A stretch of DNA of 64,000 nucleotides from Serilophus lunatus (lineage: Eukaryota > Chordata > Aves > Passeriformes > Eurylaimidae), in contig VXBA01001640.1 in assembly GCA_013399895.1 (NCBI GenBank), positions 62,001 through 126,000 on the forward strand. Reading direction: 5' to 3'. A program made the position numbers and the translations under genes. The first letter of the stretch is position 1. The number at the start of each line of letters is the position of its first letter. Below are positions 13,301 to 26,600 of this stretch, piece after piece. The notes beneath the pieces are model-generated. The model was not told the origin of the DNA, ran no database searches, and worked only from the letters and a program-made list of their open reading frames with translations.

Positions 13301-15017
13301 CTAAAAATAAACAACAACAACAAAATCCAAGGCTTTGTATCCATCCAATAAGTAACTTCATCATCTGGGCTCTCACCAAAATGACAAGATTTTTATTTAG
13401 TAGCTCAGGGAACAGTACCATCGTGTCATTACAGGACGTTAGGGATTAGGGATGCAAATAGGCTACTCAATGGTTGAGAAACTATTTCAGCCCCTAGAGG
13501 GGAACAGCAACTGCCAAGTACTAAGGAAGCTGTTTATTGATTGGTAAAGACTGAGTGCCCACTAGGAAAACAACACATCAGACACTGGCTGGGGAGTTAT
13601 GCTGATGGAGAAGGAGGAGGTGGGAAAAGCAATCAAAAATTATATCTGGTTTGGGCTACAATGCTAGAGAAAAGAGGTTTTTCCTGCTGAAGTCAATAGG
13701 GCTTTGTCACTATCTTCCATCAGACCACTGGCACTGTAAGAACAAATCTATGCATGCATCTGGCCAGCACATTTTCACATTAGACATTAAAATCTCTATT
13801 TAAAATAGAAACAGAGCCACTCAATAGGGCTTTAGATAATTCCCACCTGTTACAGTGCAATCACTTTGCAACCATTGAAAGTTTAGCCATCAAAAGGGGA
13901 AAATGTGGAATTTTCTGCTCCCTGAGGAGTTCTCTATGACAGCAATTAAAGACCTTCTATTAGCCACATGTAAAGTGTATCTGCTTTTCTATCTAGCTGA
14001 TATTAGTGATGGATGTTTGCTGTGTTACACTAAAAGCTCTGCAAAAATACTCAGCTTTGTGTCTTGAATTTCCGAGTTAAACTGTGTGCAGTTGTGCTTT
14101 TTAGCTACCTTTGTCTTGCTTTTAGATACAAAATTAATCACAATTTTCAACTTTATTTAGCTCTGGAAAGAAAACAAACAACCCTTGATTCCTACCCCCT
14201 AGATTGCAAATCAAACCTGAAATTAGGATGTTTAAAGAAAATCCAATGAAAACTTTTTTTGCATAATACTTCTTTCAGCAGTTTATCATGGCTTTAATTG
14301 CAGAAAAATGCATCTGGATATTGTGTTTTTCATCCTAAATGTCAGCTTTAGTTTACATCCCAATATATTCTCTCTATATATGTATGTATAAATGAATTTA
14401 TGGATTCCATCATTACAGCATCTTCTTTTATATTGTAAGTAAGAGATTTTTCTTTGACTTTTCATTGCATAGAAGCTAGTTTTTCTAGTTTTTGAGATGA
14501 GTTAGGAGAGATTTACCTGGCAGCAGAATAAGTCATCTTCTCAGGTTCCTTCTGGAACACTGAGAGTCTTCATTCCTGTTTTCAGGTCCAAGTTTTCAAT
14601 CTCAGAGACTGGAAGTTCAGTTTTCTCTGTGGCTGGAAAGAAGTCCTACTTTATTCTGTGAGTAGACAAGTGGTTCATCTTTCTATGGGACACTTTGGCT
14701 ATAAGGGAGAGGTTGTATCTTTTTAAAGAGCTTTAGCTTCTTTGTGCTGCAGGTGGTAGAAGTGGAAAATGCAAAAAAAAAAATTACAATGACTTAATTT
14801 CTTATCTTCAGTTAGATTTTTAGTCAGTCATCCCGTATTTCTCCCTTGCTTCCTTTCTAGTCCTCTCAGTGTATATATTATCATTTTTAATAATGCTTAA
14901 AGGTAACATCAATCAGGTAAAAAGGAAAACGTCATTGCAGTCCTTTTTGAGATGAGAAGTTAATATATTCTGTTTGAATATGTTGATGGTTTTTATGCTT
15001 TCTAGACTGTATTGGTG

Positions 15018-15289
15018 TTATAGGCATGATGTGGACACACGAAAAACCTGAAAATATTTCTGTCGGTGTCTGTCCATAATCTCTTCACATTCTGACGTAA
15101 TTGTGTGCAGGCATCTACATGCAAGGTGAATAAATGTGACAGTTTCTGTTTCTTGAAAGAAATGATCTATCAGCTTTGTATAAATTGCATTTTTCACAGT
15201 CGTGTCAGCTGGGAAGAGTCTTTGACAAATAAGTGCTGCTGAGATTAAACTCAAGATGCAGTACATCACTGAAACTGGCAACTCTTTAT
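15018..15289 (-). other. Candidate coding exon, helical protein (unverified)
   Basis: On the minus strand a pyrimidine-rich tract ending CCTTTATTCAG is followed by 2 nt and 90 open codons, then TAA at 15018-15020. Optionally the exon is cut short by a weak donor CAG|GTTTTT after 15048. The translation (KELPVSVMYCILSLISAAL... to ...SECEEIMDRHRQKYFQ) alternates hydrophobic and charged residues like paired helices of ARM/HEAT-type proteins. It keeps three CpGs in AT-rich surroundings, and a minus-strand AATAAA lies near 14650. I do not recognise the protein. A start by ATG inside the segment is possible but not favoured. Confidence 0.2.
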
Positions 15290-15366
15290 CTGAATAAAGG
15301 AAATAAACAGATTAAGCAAGAAGACACTGTGATAATTAATTAGTTATAAATAAACTGTCCTTATTT

Positions 15367-15895
15367 TGTCTTGGATAGAGTTAATTTCTTCACTGTAGCT
15401 CATATAATGTGGTGGTTTGGATTCATTATGAGAATAATCTTAACAACACACTGATGTTTTGCTTGTTGCTAAGTAGTGTTTACCTTAAGGACTCTTTTTT
15501 CAGGGTCTCGTGCTCTGCCAGTGAGGAGGTGCCCAGAAAGCCGGGGGGTGAGTGCATAAGCAGGACAGATGACATGAACTATCCAAAGGGACATTCCCTA
15601 CCATAGAATGTCATGCCCAATATATAAACTGGGGAATTACCTATAAAGGGGGTCCATTTGGAGTTCAGGGACAAGGTGTGGCATTGGTCACATGTGACAA
15701 GTGTATTGTGCATCACTTATTTTTCCTTGGATTTTATTTAATATTTTATTATTACTACTATTTGCTATTATTATTTACTTTGTTTCAATTATTAAAGTTT
15801 TCTTATCTCAACCTACAAGTTTAACGTCTGGTTCTTCTCCCCATTCCACTGGACAGGCGAGTGAGCAGCTGTGTGATACTTAGTTGCCAGGCATA
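15367..15895 (+). mobile_element. Solo LTR of an avian ERVL-type endogenous retrovirus
   Basis: It begins TGTCTTGGATAGAGTTAATT, matching the usual start of this LTR family. It carries AAGGGACATTCCCTACCATA, then TATATAAACTGGGG as TATA region (15621-15628), a T/A-rich stretch, ATTAAAG (15791-15796) as likely polyadenylation signal, and TTATCTCAACCTACAAGTT. It ends in the AGTGAGCAGCTGTG...TTAGTTGCC block. The last 14 or so bases of the family consensus, as I remember it, are missing or diverged, so the right end is approximate. No primer-binding site or internal viral sequence follows. The 38-kb element is of a different type. Confidence 0.8.
15621..15628 (+). promoter_or_regulatory. TATA box of the ERVL-type LTR
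   Basis: TATATAAA is followed by CTGGGG, the family's normal TATA context, about 165 bp upstream of the ATTAAA signal. It is intact in sequence. Whether it drives transcription today is unknown. Confidence 0.55.
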
Positions 15896-16365
15896 AGCAA
15901 AGAAACAGTCTTCACTTTTGCTGTGACCGTTCTGACAGCATTGCAACAACTTTAGGTTTTTAGCTTCTACTTATTCCATTGTTATTGCTAAAAGACAGAT
16001 ACACAGTTTATATTTTGTTGGAATAATATTCCTTTCTTTGCAGAAGAGAAATGAAAATACAATTTCCATCTATAAATAGACTACAAAACCTGGAAAATCT
16101 TCCAGTGTGTGTCTGTTGGGAGAGGGAAAGATTAATCTTTTGAGAAGCTAACATTACATATGCCAAAGAAGTAAATGCCTGATTAACATTTCTATATGGC
16201 TGCAACAACATATTGATGTGTTTTTCTCTAATTAAAGTTGCACAATAGATGCTTTGTAGAAGTCAAAGATGAGAATCTGTTTTTGTGGAATGAATACTGA
16301 TACTTGCCTCTGACTGAAGTGATAGGCAAATTTCCAGTAGAGTAAGGTCTGAAATTTGTATTCCT
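15896..16365. other. Unique AT-rich DNA
   Basis: Nothing recognised. The small minus-strand frame at 16008-16211 has no splice or family support. Confidence 0.6.
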
Positions 16366-16492
16366 GTTTTATTTTGTTTGGGTGTTGTTTGGTTTTGGGG
16401 GGTTTTTTTGGTGGGTTTTTTGTGGGTTTTTTTTTCGTTTTTTTTTTGTTTGTTTGTTTGTTTTGTTTTGTTTTTTTTTTTTTTATCCTTAG
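16366..16492 (+). repeat. T/G-rich low-complexity tract
   Basis: About 125 bp containing only T and G (plus one C) on the plus strand: GGGGGG and GGG blocks in poly-T, then (GTTT)n and a run of 14 or so T. Because it has no A on this strand it is free of stop codons on both strands in some frames, which explains the K/N/T-rich and F/V/G-rich open frames overlapping it. Strong strand asymmetry could favour R-loop or triplex structure. Confidence 0.85.
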
Positions 16493-17644
16493 CATCATAA
16501 TCCTAACCTTCTTAAGGAGAAATGCCCTATACAATTTTAGGTCATACACCGGTTTGCTTGATGCTATCTGAGTGAATATTGCTATGACTTCTGATCAAGA
16601 GAGGGAAAAAAATTGTTGGTGATGTATATGCCAGTTATAGCCCACCTGTCTGATGAGGGGCATTTTTGTAATACCCAGATGGGAGTAGAAATAGTAGAAT
16701 GAAAGGATGCCGTGATTGCCTAAGGAAAGGTTGACAAAGTAGACAACTACTTCAGAAGTAACAGTATTCTCTATAATTGTTTTATTGGACCTGCTCAGCC
16801 TTGCATGTCGACTACTCTACAGATCACAAAAGCAAAAAAAATGTCTGGAGACTATCATCTGTGTTAAGATTTTAAGCAGAGATACGACTTTCATCATAGA
16901 AGGTAAAAATAGAAATAGATGTTTTTCCTCCAGGAATTTTGTTTCCTAATGTTTTGACAACTTATTTTCAATATCTTGATTATATTAGGATTCAAGGGTC
17001 TCATTTAACTTAACCTGATAGTGTGTGCCTTCAAGTAGTTAAGTAATTTATCAAGAAGAAGAGAGATGCTTGGACTTGTTTATTGAGAAAAGTAGAACAT
17101 ATATATGTTTACATACACTGGTCTCAGTTACCTAATTCTCAGAAATATACTTCAAAATTAAAATTATTTCACTAAATTTCCACTGAAATGTGCTTGATTG
17201 ATTCTGAGAAATTGAGATGGTGGTACACCTCATTTTGTAGGATGGCTGGGAGAAGGAAGTTTAGTCACACAAATTGTAATATTGATATGTTACTAAGAGA
17301 AGTACTATCATATTGGATTTTATGCTTTCACTGTAATAAATGATCATGTCTCATTCTTGGAGAAGGTTTATTAAAGACGTGGAAAATGTAACACTAAAGG
17401 TATGTATTTGTCCTACATGACAGCTAGCAATTTTCAAGCCACTTCACCAAGACATTTTGCATGCAAATGCTTTGTAATTTCATTTTGCTTTTGTAGCAGG
17501 TACTATAAGAAAAACAGCACCAAGCAAGTCAATTTCAAGTATTTTACTTATCTTCTGATTTTGTACCATTCATTTAAACATATGCCATTGTAAACTATTT
17601 TCTATATAATTTAATTTAGGAAATCTATTGGAGTTGCTTTAATA
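16493..17644. other. Unique AT-rich DNA
   Basis: No gene or repeat family recognised between the T/G-rich tract and the CR1. Confidence 0.6.
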
Positions 17645-18395
17645 AATCATAGAATAGTTGGAGTTGGAAGGGACCTTTAAAGGTCATCTAGTCTAATCCC
17701 CCTACAATGAGCAGGGACACCTTCATCCAGGTCAGGTTGCTCAGTGCCTCATCCAACCTGATCTTGAATGTTGCCAGGTATGGGGCATCTACCACCTTTT
17801 GGGCAGCCTGCTCAGTTTTTCCATCCTCACAGTAAAGAATTTCTTCCTTACAGGTAGTGTGATTCTGCCTTTTAGTATAAAACCACCACCCCTTGTCTTA
17901 CCATAACAGGCCCTACTGAATAGTATCCCCATCTTTTGCATAAGCCCTGTTTAAATACTGAAAGGCCTCAGTAAAGTCTCCCCAGAGCCTTTTCTTCTGT
18001 TTGAATTTGAATCTCTCAGGCTTTCCACACAGGAGAGATGCTCCATCCCTCTGATCATCTTTGTGGCCTTTCTTTGGACTCAATTCAACAGGTCAATGTC
18101 CTTCCTTGTGCTGGCAGTCTCGGAGCTTGATGTGCTACTCCAGGTGGGGTGTCATGAGAGAAGAGGGCAGAATTGCTTCTTTTGATGCAGCCCATAATGT
18201 GGTTGGCCTTCTAGACTGCCAGTGCACATTGATGGCTAGTGTCTAAGTCTCTCATCCCCCAGCACCCCCAAGTCCTCAGCAGGGCTGCTCTTGATCTCTT
18301 CATCCCCCAGCCTGTATTGATGTCAGGGTTTGCCCTGACCCAGGTGCAGCACTTTACTTTGCATGTGAAATGGTTACTACACAGGTCCCATACAC
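17645..18395 (-). mobile_element. CR1 LINE, 5'-truncated copy
   Basis: The plus strand begins AATCATAGAATAGTTGGAGT followed by GGAAGGGACCTTTAAAGGTCATCTAGTC, the reverse complement of a typical CR1 3' end. The body continues with CR1 blocks such as CATCTTTGTGGCCTTTCTTTGGACTC, ACTCCAGGTGGGGTGTCATGAGA, GATGCAGCCCATAATGTGGTTGGCCTTC and CAGCACCCCCAAGTCCTCAGCAGGGC. It therefore covers the 3' part of ORF2 and the 3' end. Frameshifts and stops exclude a functional protein. Similarity weakens after about 18380. Of the CR1 copies here it is one of the better preserved. Confidence 0.92.
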
Positions 18396-20091
18396 CTTAT
18401 GTGCTCTATCCTCTGCTGAGGGCAGAAACTGTTTTCTGTCTGATAGTGCATATGCTAAAGGGATTCCATTATTTTTCCAAACTGCTGGGCATTGACCAAG
18501 ACAATTGTTAAAAATAAACTTTTGAAAATAATTGCTTCTAGGTTTTGTCAGAATTGCTTCTTATTTTGAAAAAGATTCTGTTCAAAGAGCATTTTTTTTA
18601 TGGATAAAGGGAATGCTCTTTTTTTTTTTTTAATCTTATCCAAACTGGAATAACATACTTCTGTACTCACACCATGCTGAACCTATCCTTTGAGGTGAAG
18701 TTGGTCTAAGAAAACTTCTTCTGTAAGAAAATTTTTCAATTTTAAACTGTATAGTACATAAAAATTAGGGAATGTAATAAAATAAAGATGACATATATTT
18801 TGAAACTTTGTCCTACTTTTTTATAGCTTGTATTTCTACAACAGTGTTTTTTGTCACTGGTTTAGTCCAACATGTGACTGATACATGTGAATGGTGATCA
18901 AGAAGAATTTATTAACTTTTTACATTGATGTTAGTCCTTTGGAGTTTGCAACTGTGAGAAGTAAGAATATGTACCCAAGAAACAGAAAGTGTGTCTGGCT
19001 TGCTAAAGATCGATTTTATTCTATCTCTACAATTTCAATACCACATTCACCAGTGTGGCCACCATAATTGGACTGCCTGGCTGAGTTTTTTCTAAAGCAC
19101 ATTACTGCTGAAATTTGCAGATAGATGCCACTTTCCCCCGTTAAACTAGTGAATTTCAGCAAAGTGTTTCTTTAAGTGTTTTCACTTCAAAAAGCCACAG
19201 ATTCATTAGGGAAGACCGAGAAAAAATACTGTTCTTTTCCCTGCAGCTCTTTCTCTGTATGAGATGGCTTTGGATTCTGGCTGAGGCCAAAGGATGGTTG
19301 AAAAAGCCACTTGGAGCAAAGTAACTAAAAATAGTAGGAAAGAATAGGTGCAGCAAGAAGTAAGAAAAAGTTAAAGAAGGAAAGAAAACTGAAGAAAGAT
19401 GAAAGACGGATGATACTGATAACATAAATGTCAAGAGGAAAGGAGAAAACTAATACAGGAAAGAGTAAAATCAAAGTGATACTTTTAGATCTCTTTCACA
19501 GATGTTCCATTTTGTTTTAAATATTTTCTCATAACATAAATTCTCTTATAGCTCTTAATTTTGCGTAATATAGTGCAAAGAAATTTAAAACAATAATATT
19601 TTTATAATTGTTAAAATACTCATATAACATTTAATAAAAATATTGTACTTTTTAGGTAACCTATTTAAACTTGATGTCATGGTATTGCTGGGAATTGTTT
19701 AAGTATGTACAGTAGTTATGTATTCATGGCAAATCAGAGATGAAAATAATCTTATTTTATCAATTAAATTGTATTTCAAGTTCAATAAAAAAATCACCTT
19801 TTAAAAGCAGGATGTTATGTCTAATTTGGATACATGTGAAGAAAAAAGTATTTGTAATATGCATCGAGACTGTCTTGTTTCTGAGACCCTGGTAAATTTA
19901 GTTCTGCAAAATTATACTGATAAGCCACTCTGTTTATGGCATAGGCACAGGACTTTGTTCTTTTTCTTGGACGGAAAGTCACTTTCTTGTTTCTGTTTCT
20001 GCTCTGTTTATCTTGTATGTGTGCTGTGAAATACTCACTCTATGAATGTTTGCTATGCAAATATTTTCCTTAATCATGAATTTTGTTATGA
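18396..20091. other. Unique AT-rich DNA
   Basis: No gene recognised. A purine-rich stretch (about 19320-19450) makes the minus strand pyrimidine-rich and yields an acceptor-like tract ending CTATTTTTAG at about 19327, followed by 56 open codons. I treat this as chance. Confidence 0.55.
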
Positions 20092-20664
20092 TGTCACGGC
20101 TTAACCCTAACTGGCGACTCAGCCCAGCACAGCCACTTGCTCACTACCCCTGATGGGATGCAGGAAGTATTGGAAGGGTGAATATGAGAACCCATAGGTT
20201 GAGATAAAGACATTTTAATAGGGAAAGTAAAAGCTGTGCCCACATGCAAAGCAAAACAAGTAATTAAATTATCCTTTCCTGTGGGCAGGCAGGCAAGTGT
20301 TCAGCCATCCCTAGGAAAGCAGGGCTCCATCACATGCAACAAGACAAATGACATGGTTCAAAATGCCCTGCTTCTTTCTTCTTCTTCCCCCCCCCCTTTA
20401 TATACTCAGCATGATGCCATAGGGTCTAGGGTATCCCTTGGGTCACCTGAGGTCAGCTATCTGGGTTGTGTTCCCTCCTAGCCTTCTTGCTGATGGTGAG
20501 AGGAAGATCAGAAGAAACATTGGCTCTGGGAAAGCAGTTCTCAGCGATAACAGAAACATCCCTATGTTATCAACACTATTTTCAGCACAAAACCGAAACG
20601 TCACTGTGTATCAGCTACCCAGGAAGAAGATTAACTCTACTTCAGCACAGATGTAGAACTTACA
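20092..20664 (-). mobile_element. Solo LTR of an avian ERVL-type endogenous retrovirus
   Basis: On the plus strand it starts TGTCACGGCTTAACCCTAAC, the reverse complement of the family's 3' end. Then come GGTTGAGATAAAGACATTTTAAT (minus-strand ATTAAA at 20219-20214), a CTGTGGGCAGGCAGGC...TTCAGCCATCCCTAGGAAAGCAGGGC block, a C-rich run, TTTATATA (minus-strand TATATAAA at 20404-20397), and a poorly preserved start ending near ATTAACTCTACTTCAGC...TTACA. Orientation is minus. No target-site duplication is convincing and there is no internal viral region. Confidence 0.82.
20397..20404 (-). promoter_or_regulatory. TATA box of the minus-strand ERVL-type LTR
   Basis: TATATAAA read on the minus strand, preceded by GCATCATGCTGAG as expected for the family and followed by a long G run, about 180 bp upstream of the ATTAAA signal. 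Confidence 0.55.
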
Positions 20665-23600
20665 ATCAATCTAGAGGAACATCAATTCAAAAGTTTTCCT
20701 TGGCTGTATTCCCTGCAATAGACCAACTGTGTACTGAGGAGAAACATGGGCAGTCATCAGTTGACATGAAAATATACAAATATCTTTTGAAGTCTTAATT
20801 TATGAAGACAAAAATCTATCCTATAAACTGAAATATTTTATAAAAGTGACAAACTTTGGTTAGCAAGGAACTCAGTCTGGTTGTCATTGGCTTCAGCATA
20901 CTTGAGAGCTGAAACAGAGATGAGCATTTTTCCAAGGACATGAAAGGCAAGTTTACAAGTGGTAAAGTGTTATAGTTAAAATATAGAGAGTTATAGATAA
21001 GTATTTAGAAAGTGAAAAGAAAAGCACCTGTATGACATATTTCTACAACTCAAACTGTTAACTTTTGTTCTGCAAAAATTAAAACGCATACATTAAGAGC
21101 AGTCGTTTCTAAAAAGCTGATTAATACAGCTTGCTTAAGGTTGTCTAGGTTTTAACTAATTTTTCTCACAGAAGTTTCCCATTTCCTAAATAAATACAGT
21201 GTGAGAGGACAATAGTCTACATACTGATGTGTTACATTGATCCTACTTATGTTATGTCATGTTTTAACATACAATCTGGATGCATCTGCCCTTTTGAGGC
21301 ATGGTGCACCTAGCTATAGGAATATGATTCAAATTCACTGGCTGTGCAGTGAAGATAACAATTGTTCCATCCATTCATGCTGCCAGAAATTGGTAAAAGG
21401 TAAAGTATTTTTCTGTATGGGAAGTGATGAGATGATTCCTGAGGCAGGGCTGAGGCTGCTGCCTCTTCTTTTACAAGTCACTTCCAAAAGCTCTAGCACC
21501 TGCCTCTGATGGAACTGCTTTGGTCACAGCTGAACCTGACTGAGACCACCCTTTCCTCCCTCTGATCAAAATGAAGAGGAAATGCAGCCCAAAAGCATTA
21601 TACATTTCATCCTGTAGGTATGACTGAATTACAAAGTTGTCATGGTGAGGACAAGAAATGGAGGCTTCAGTTAGAAAGGGAATTTTCAAAAAAACAAAAA
21701 GTCTTTTTACATAGGGATCCTATCTTTTTTGGGAATTGAGGCTCAGGAGAATTGAAGGAAGCTTGCAGGAAGGTAGGAGAAGCGAGGGAGTCCAATGTAG
21801 CCTTTTAGTCCAGCGGTTTTAAGAGCTATACTGAACACAGAACAGAACTGTGGGCTTGCTATAAACAGCTATAAATCTTAAAAACTAAAATGCTTCCCCT
21901 TCCATTTTTTTCTCCTGTTTTGTACCTACCTGTTTACTATTAAGGCTTTTTACTGCTCTTCTATCCATATTAAAAGGGTGTGTGTCAAATAGAAGCTGAT
22001 GAAGAAAATGTAGCATAAGCTTACAGAGCATTGTGGCCTTTGCCTGTATTAGAACTGTTTAATGCTTTGATGTGTAATTGTAAAATGCTTATACAACCAC
22101 TTTGGCAAAGATGCTTGAGATGCTGAAGAGAAACAAAGATCACTAGAACTGCACAATTTGCAGAAAATAACTTTATGCCCTTATTATTGCCTGGAAACAC
22201 GGGTTTTCAAAGCAAATGCTACTAGGATGAAAGAGAATAGAAAATGAAAGGAGTATGCATTCCTCTAGCAAAAAATCATCTGTAAATTTCTGTAGTGATT
22301 ATTTACAGACTTTGGCATTTGAAAACCTGCATGTTTTTTTACTTGTCCAAAAATGGATCTATGCATTTAAATTAGTATGCATGGCAATAATAAAGTTATA
22401 AGATGAAAGCAGTAAAACAAAGAAAACCATAAAAGGCTGGCTCTGCTTGGCATAAAATAATTGCCTCTAGTGGCAAAAGAAATAACATGTACAGCTAGTA
22501 GAAATCGTAGGGTCTCTGGAGTATTACTGAAACACAGGAATTATGTGTGAACCAAGCCATACCTTCTAAAAAGAAAAAAAATTACCATGCTAATGCCTAA
22601 GTGCTAAGTATGCTAGGTGTACAATTTTATGTAACATAATTAATAAATATTATGCCTTCATTATTCCACATTTTTCAAGAAAAATGTACTTGATTCTTAA
22701 AAAAGCAGATGTCAATTTAAAAAGAAGGTAACCTGAACTTAAATCTTGTAAGTTATGTTTATTACTTTTCAGAAAGTATGAATGTTACGACTGCCTTCAA
22801 AATTTTAAAGTAAGTACAATAGCTCTGTCATAGCATACTTTGAAATAATTTGTAGGAAAGAGTCCTTGTTAGTGTATTTGAATATAAAATAAAAATTACT
22901 TCTGGTTATTTTGATCTCATATTACGGAATGATGAGTAAACTAGTAGGTGGAAAAACTGTATTTTGCAAAAATTGCTGATCATGAAAGATTTTAGAAGCA
23001 CCTTTTCTTCCTATCCTCCTTTTATTTCAAGTCTTGGAAAAAAAGCTTGTAAAACAATGAAAGAAGAAGATGAGCTGAAATAATTAAACTAGAATTTCAT
23101 CAATTTAAATTTTCCTATATTTGAAAATATTGCACAGAGTGTAGTTGGTGCATAGTTAAAGTTGGTCTCAGAAATTAAAACTAAGCCTTTCAAATATGCA
23201 AGTTTCTGATCAGATCAGGCTGTGAGTTGATTTAATTCTGACAAACTGATGTCTGAAAGTGTATGCCCTAGGAAAAACGTTTATGTCTTCTTAAACTGGT
23301 CCTTAACCCTTTCTTAGCTTTTGCATCTAAGGGTTGTTTCAGTGAAAAAAGAAACAGTACTTACTGCATTTTGTCATCTGGAAAATTACACTGAACAAAT
23401 TTTCTGTGCCGGGGAGAGGACTGCTGATAATCAGAGGATATTTTCTTGCAGTTTTGAGGACATGTGATTTTGATAACACTGAATGTTTATGCATCTGGGC
23501 ATATAAGATGTACTCTCTGCTCTGACCCACTGCCTGCTACTAGCACCCACTAAGAGTCTTGGAGTTTGTTTCTGAATAGTTACAAAAAACTCTCCACTCT

Positions 23601-26600
23601 CCTTGGCTTCTGTGCTGAAATAAACACATTCTGACCGAGTGGAGTAAATGGATGAGTAGCAACATCCTTCCATCCCTCAAGTTGTTGTCACTGCAGTAAG
23701 CCTGTGGGTGTTTGCAGAGCAGTGCTGTAGTCTCTTCTGGACGCATTGCAGCTGTCTCTGAGAAACAAAGAAAAGGTAACTGATGTGGAGCTTATGTTTA
23801 TTCTCACTCACCATTTTATATTACTAGAGTCACAGTTCTGTTTCGTTAATGCTGGGCTGAATGTGACTGTCTTTTCTAATGTGCCATATTTTGAAGACAA
23901 TCACAGGAACAGTGTTGAAAGTTTATGAAGGGTCAAGTTAACAGTCTAACTCTTTTATAAAGAAATTCATTCCATCAAAGCAAATATAGGGTTTCAAAGT
24001 ATGGCAAAAAAATTCTAAAAATTATATGCAGATTTGGTGTATTAATGTACTCAAAGGATTTGAGTTATTTCAATTGTAACAGAAAGGGATCTAAAAAGGT
24101 GAAGGTATTGCCAATATAGAATAAAGTCCTGGAAGTTATGTAGCATATGTGTTCCTCAACCATACAGCAGGGCAAGAAAAGAATAACAATATCTCTCTCC
24201 TATGTTTATATAGGAAATATTCAGCAAGGGAGACCAGGTTTTGACTCCATTGCTCTTGCTCAGGTCTCTACAATTCTCCCTTCAGCTTGCAAGCCTCATG
24301 CAAAAGAGTAGGAATTCCTACCTTGGAGGACCCTGCAAATGTCTCTGCCTTTCACCCTGCCTCTTCCTTATTTGTTCCCCCTTTAACAGGAGTGGTGTGA
24401 TTGCTAACAGAAAGTCTAAGAATCAACCCATTATTTAGAAGAAAACCTCTAGAAATATACTCTGGCCTGCAGAAATGTCTAAGGACCACTTCCCTACTTG
24501 ACTGTTAAGTTGTATTGATATGAAATCAGAAATTATTTTTGGTACAGTATTTCTTCAAAGATGCCCTGTCCATCTTTCAAGGTATCCTCTATAAAGCCAC
24601 ATATTATGTGACCACATATATAATATCAAGTAATTGATTTCTATTGAGAAATAAATAAAACAATGCCATATTGTAGTGTTACGTTAGCACTCCCGTTAAT
24701 TCATTTGGCTTTAAGGAAATAACATGAACTTTTATTAAACACTTTTGAGCATATAGTTTTTATTCTATTTTATTCTATTACTTTCAAAGGATGTCCTCAA
24801 AGTAAAGAGCTAGGAGGAGTGAAGAAAAATAATGAAATATAGTTTTCAGTAATAATTCAGTTTGCTAATTGTTTTTGCAACACTTCTAAGAGAAAACATT
24901 GGCATAAATATAATGCTGTTTTCACTTTACCAGTTTCTGAAACTGGTCTTTGTGATAATTGTTGCTTACAGATAAAAAGTAATAAAAAATAATTCAGAAT
25001 GAGTTGGCAAATTTAATTAAAATAATAAAGGAGTCAAATTTTTTAAAGAGATGCAATATGCTTTTCCTTGCTGCTTTAAATAGAACTTGAGAAAACTGTT
25101 GATACAAATCCTTATGCTCAGTGGAACTAACAAGCAGAACTGTATTTGTACAAGACTGACAGTATTTTTTTTTTGCAAATAGATTCCTCCAAAACTTTGG
25201 AAACAAAATATTTTTGCTTTTAGATGTCTTGAAAAATTTCCATTGCTTTCCAAGTCTGCTTCTCAGATGAGCAGTTTTAAGTGGCAAAATGAAACCTAGT
25301 ATTTCAGCTTTTAAAAATACTTTTGGTCTAGCTTAATAATTTTTTTTCAAACTTTCAGGATGGACTGAAAAACATGTCCATGCTGTCTGTTCAGAACAGA
25401 ACAAATTTAAGAATTTTGAATGAGTGTGTTTAGTTTCATTTCTCCCGGTGCCGATTGTGATATGCCTTTCCAAGAGCACAGAACTCTTACCTCAGCACTC
25501 TGGGAGATGTCACAAGGTAACAGCATACGGCTGAAGCTTCGATTTTAGAGTTGCAGGAGCACAAGCATCCAATGACAACTGCTTTGTGGAGAAAAGGGTT
25601 TTACACCTAAGATTCCTGATTGTGGGAAAAAGAGTTCTGGTGTATTCAAGTATACACTGGAGGCTGTAGGCACAAAAGAAACATAAAGGTATGAATGCTA
25701 ACTAAAATCATTGCTGGTATAAGATGGTTCTTGCTTAATTGATTTCTCATGATTTATTTTTGTTTTTTGATTGAACCATCATTTCTAAATAACTGATAAT
25801 CTCCACCTCCTTTTCTTACAGCTTCTATTTATAGTTTGGGATTTTTTTTTTTTTTAAGGGAGGAGTGTGGGTATATTTTAATTTCTAATTTAAAGCAATG
25901 TCTCTGCTTGTACTCAAAACCATTGACAATGTTTCCAACCAGCGCTAGTGAGGACAGTGAGTTCTCTATGAAAGGCATGTTGCCACAAGGTTGTGCTTAG
26001 TTTAGCAGGTAATATTTACTTTCCTAACAACAATAACACTATATTAACAACTAAATGACTGCCAGAAACTCAAGGAAAGCTGAATGCATATCCAATTGAT
26101 CCTACAAGTGAGAGATTTCCAATGACAGTGAAAAAAATGCATGTTCCAGTATTCCAATCTGGTGCTTAATGTTGTTAATTCTTGTCCTTTATTGAGTTAA
26201 TCAGGTTGTAGACAAATATCTTGCAACACAAATGATTATCACTCTCAATAGTAACAGACATTGACTGAACATAGCAGTTAGTTCAAAAACCTCTAGGCTG
26301 ATGTCTCCTAATGTAGCTTAGTGATTAACTTTTAGAGGAAGAGAGGACATGAGTGATGTGCAAAGGGTTATTGAGTGGTTAAAAATGCTGTTAATCTGAG
26401 CCTGAATAGTTTTCCTAATTGAATGCTCTGTTGAATAAAGCACACTTCATTTCATATGATATGCAAAGAAAAACAAGACAGTTACAACTTTCTTAGGCTA
26501 ATGGACTTTGATTGAAGGAAGGCCAGCTGCATTAGGAAAAGGTGGGAATAACTTTAATAATCATTACCTTCTAACCTGATATTTTTCATTAATCAGTATT

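Larger units (their letters stand above)
7561..15366. other. Unique AT-rich DNA; two candidate minus-strand exons inside
   Basis: Nothing recognisable as a gene or repeat family fills this 7.8 kb. Inside it lie two minus-strand segments with good acceptor-like tracts (10228-10364 and 15018-15289), listed separately, and a GAGAGAGAGAGA run near 12728. The block at about 13800-13990 has the balanced composition and short homeodomain-, E-box- and GATA-like words often seen in conserved non-coding DNA, but conservation cannot be judged from one sequence. Confidence 0.5.

Noticed and set aside
16232..16571. 105-codon Lys/Asn/Pro-rich frame (minus) and 71-codon Phe/Gly/Val-rich frame (plus)
   Set aside because: Direct translation of the T/G-rich low-complexity tract.
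19156..19434. Minus-strand frame with a good acceptor-like tract
   Set aside because: The tract comes from a purine-rich stretch on the plus strand, and the downstream 56 codons end in a stop without family resemblance.
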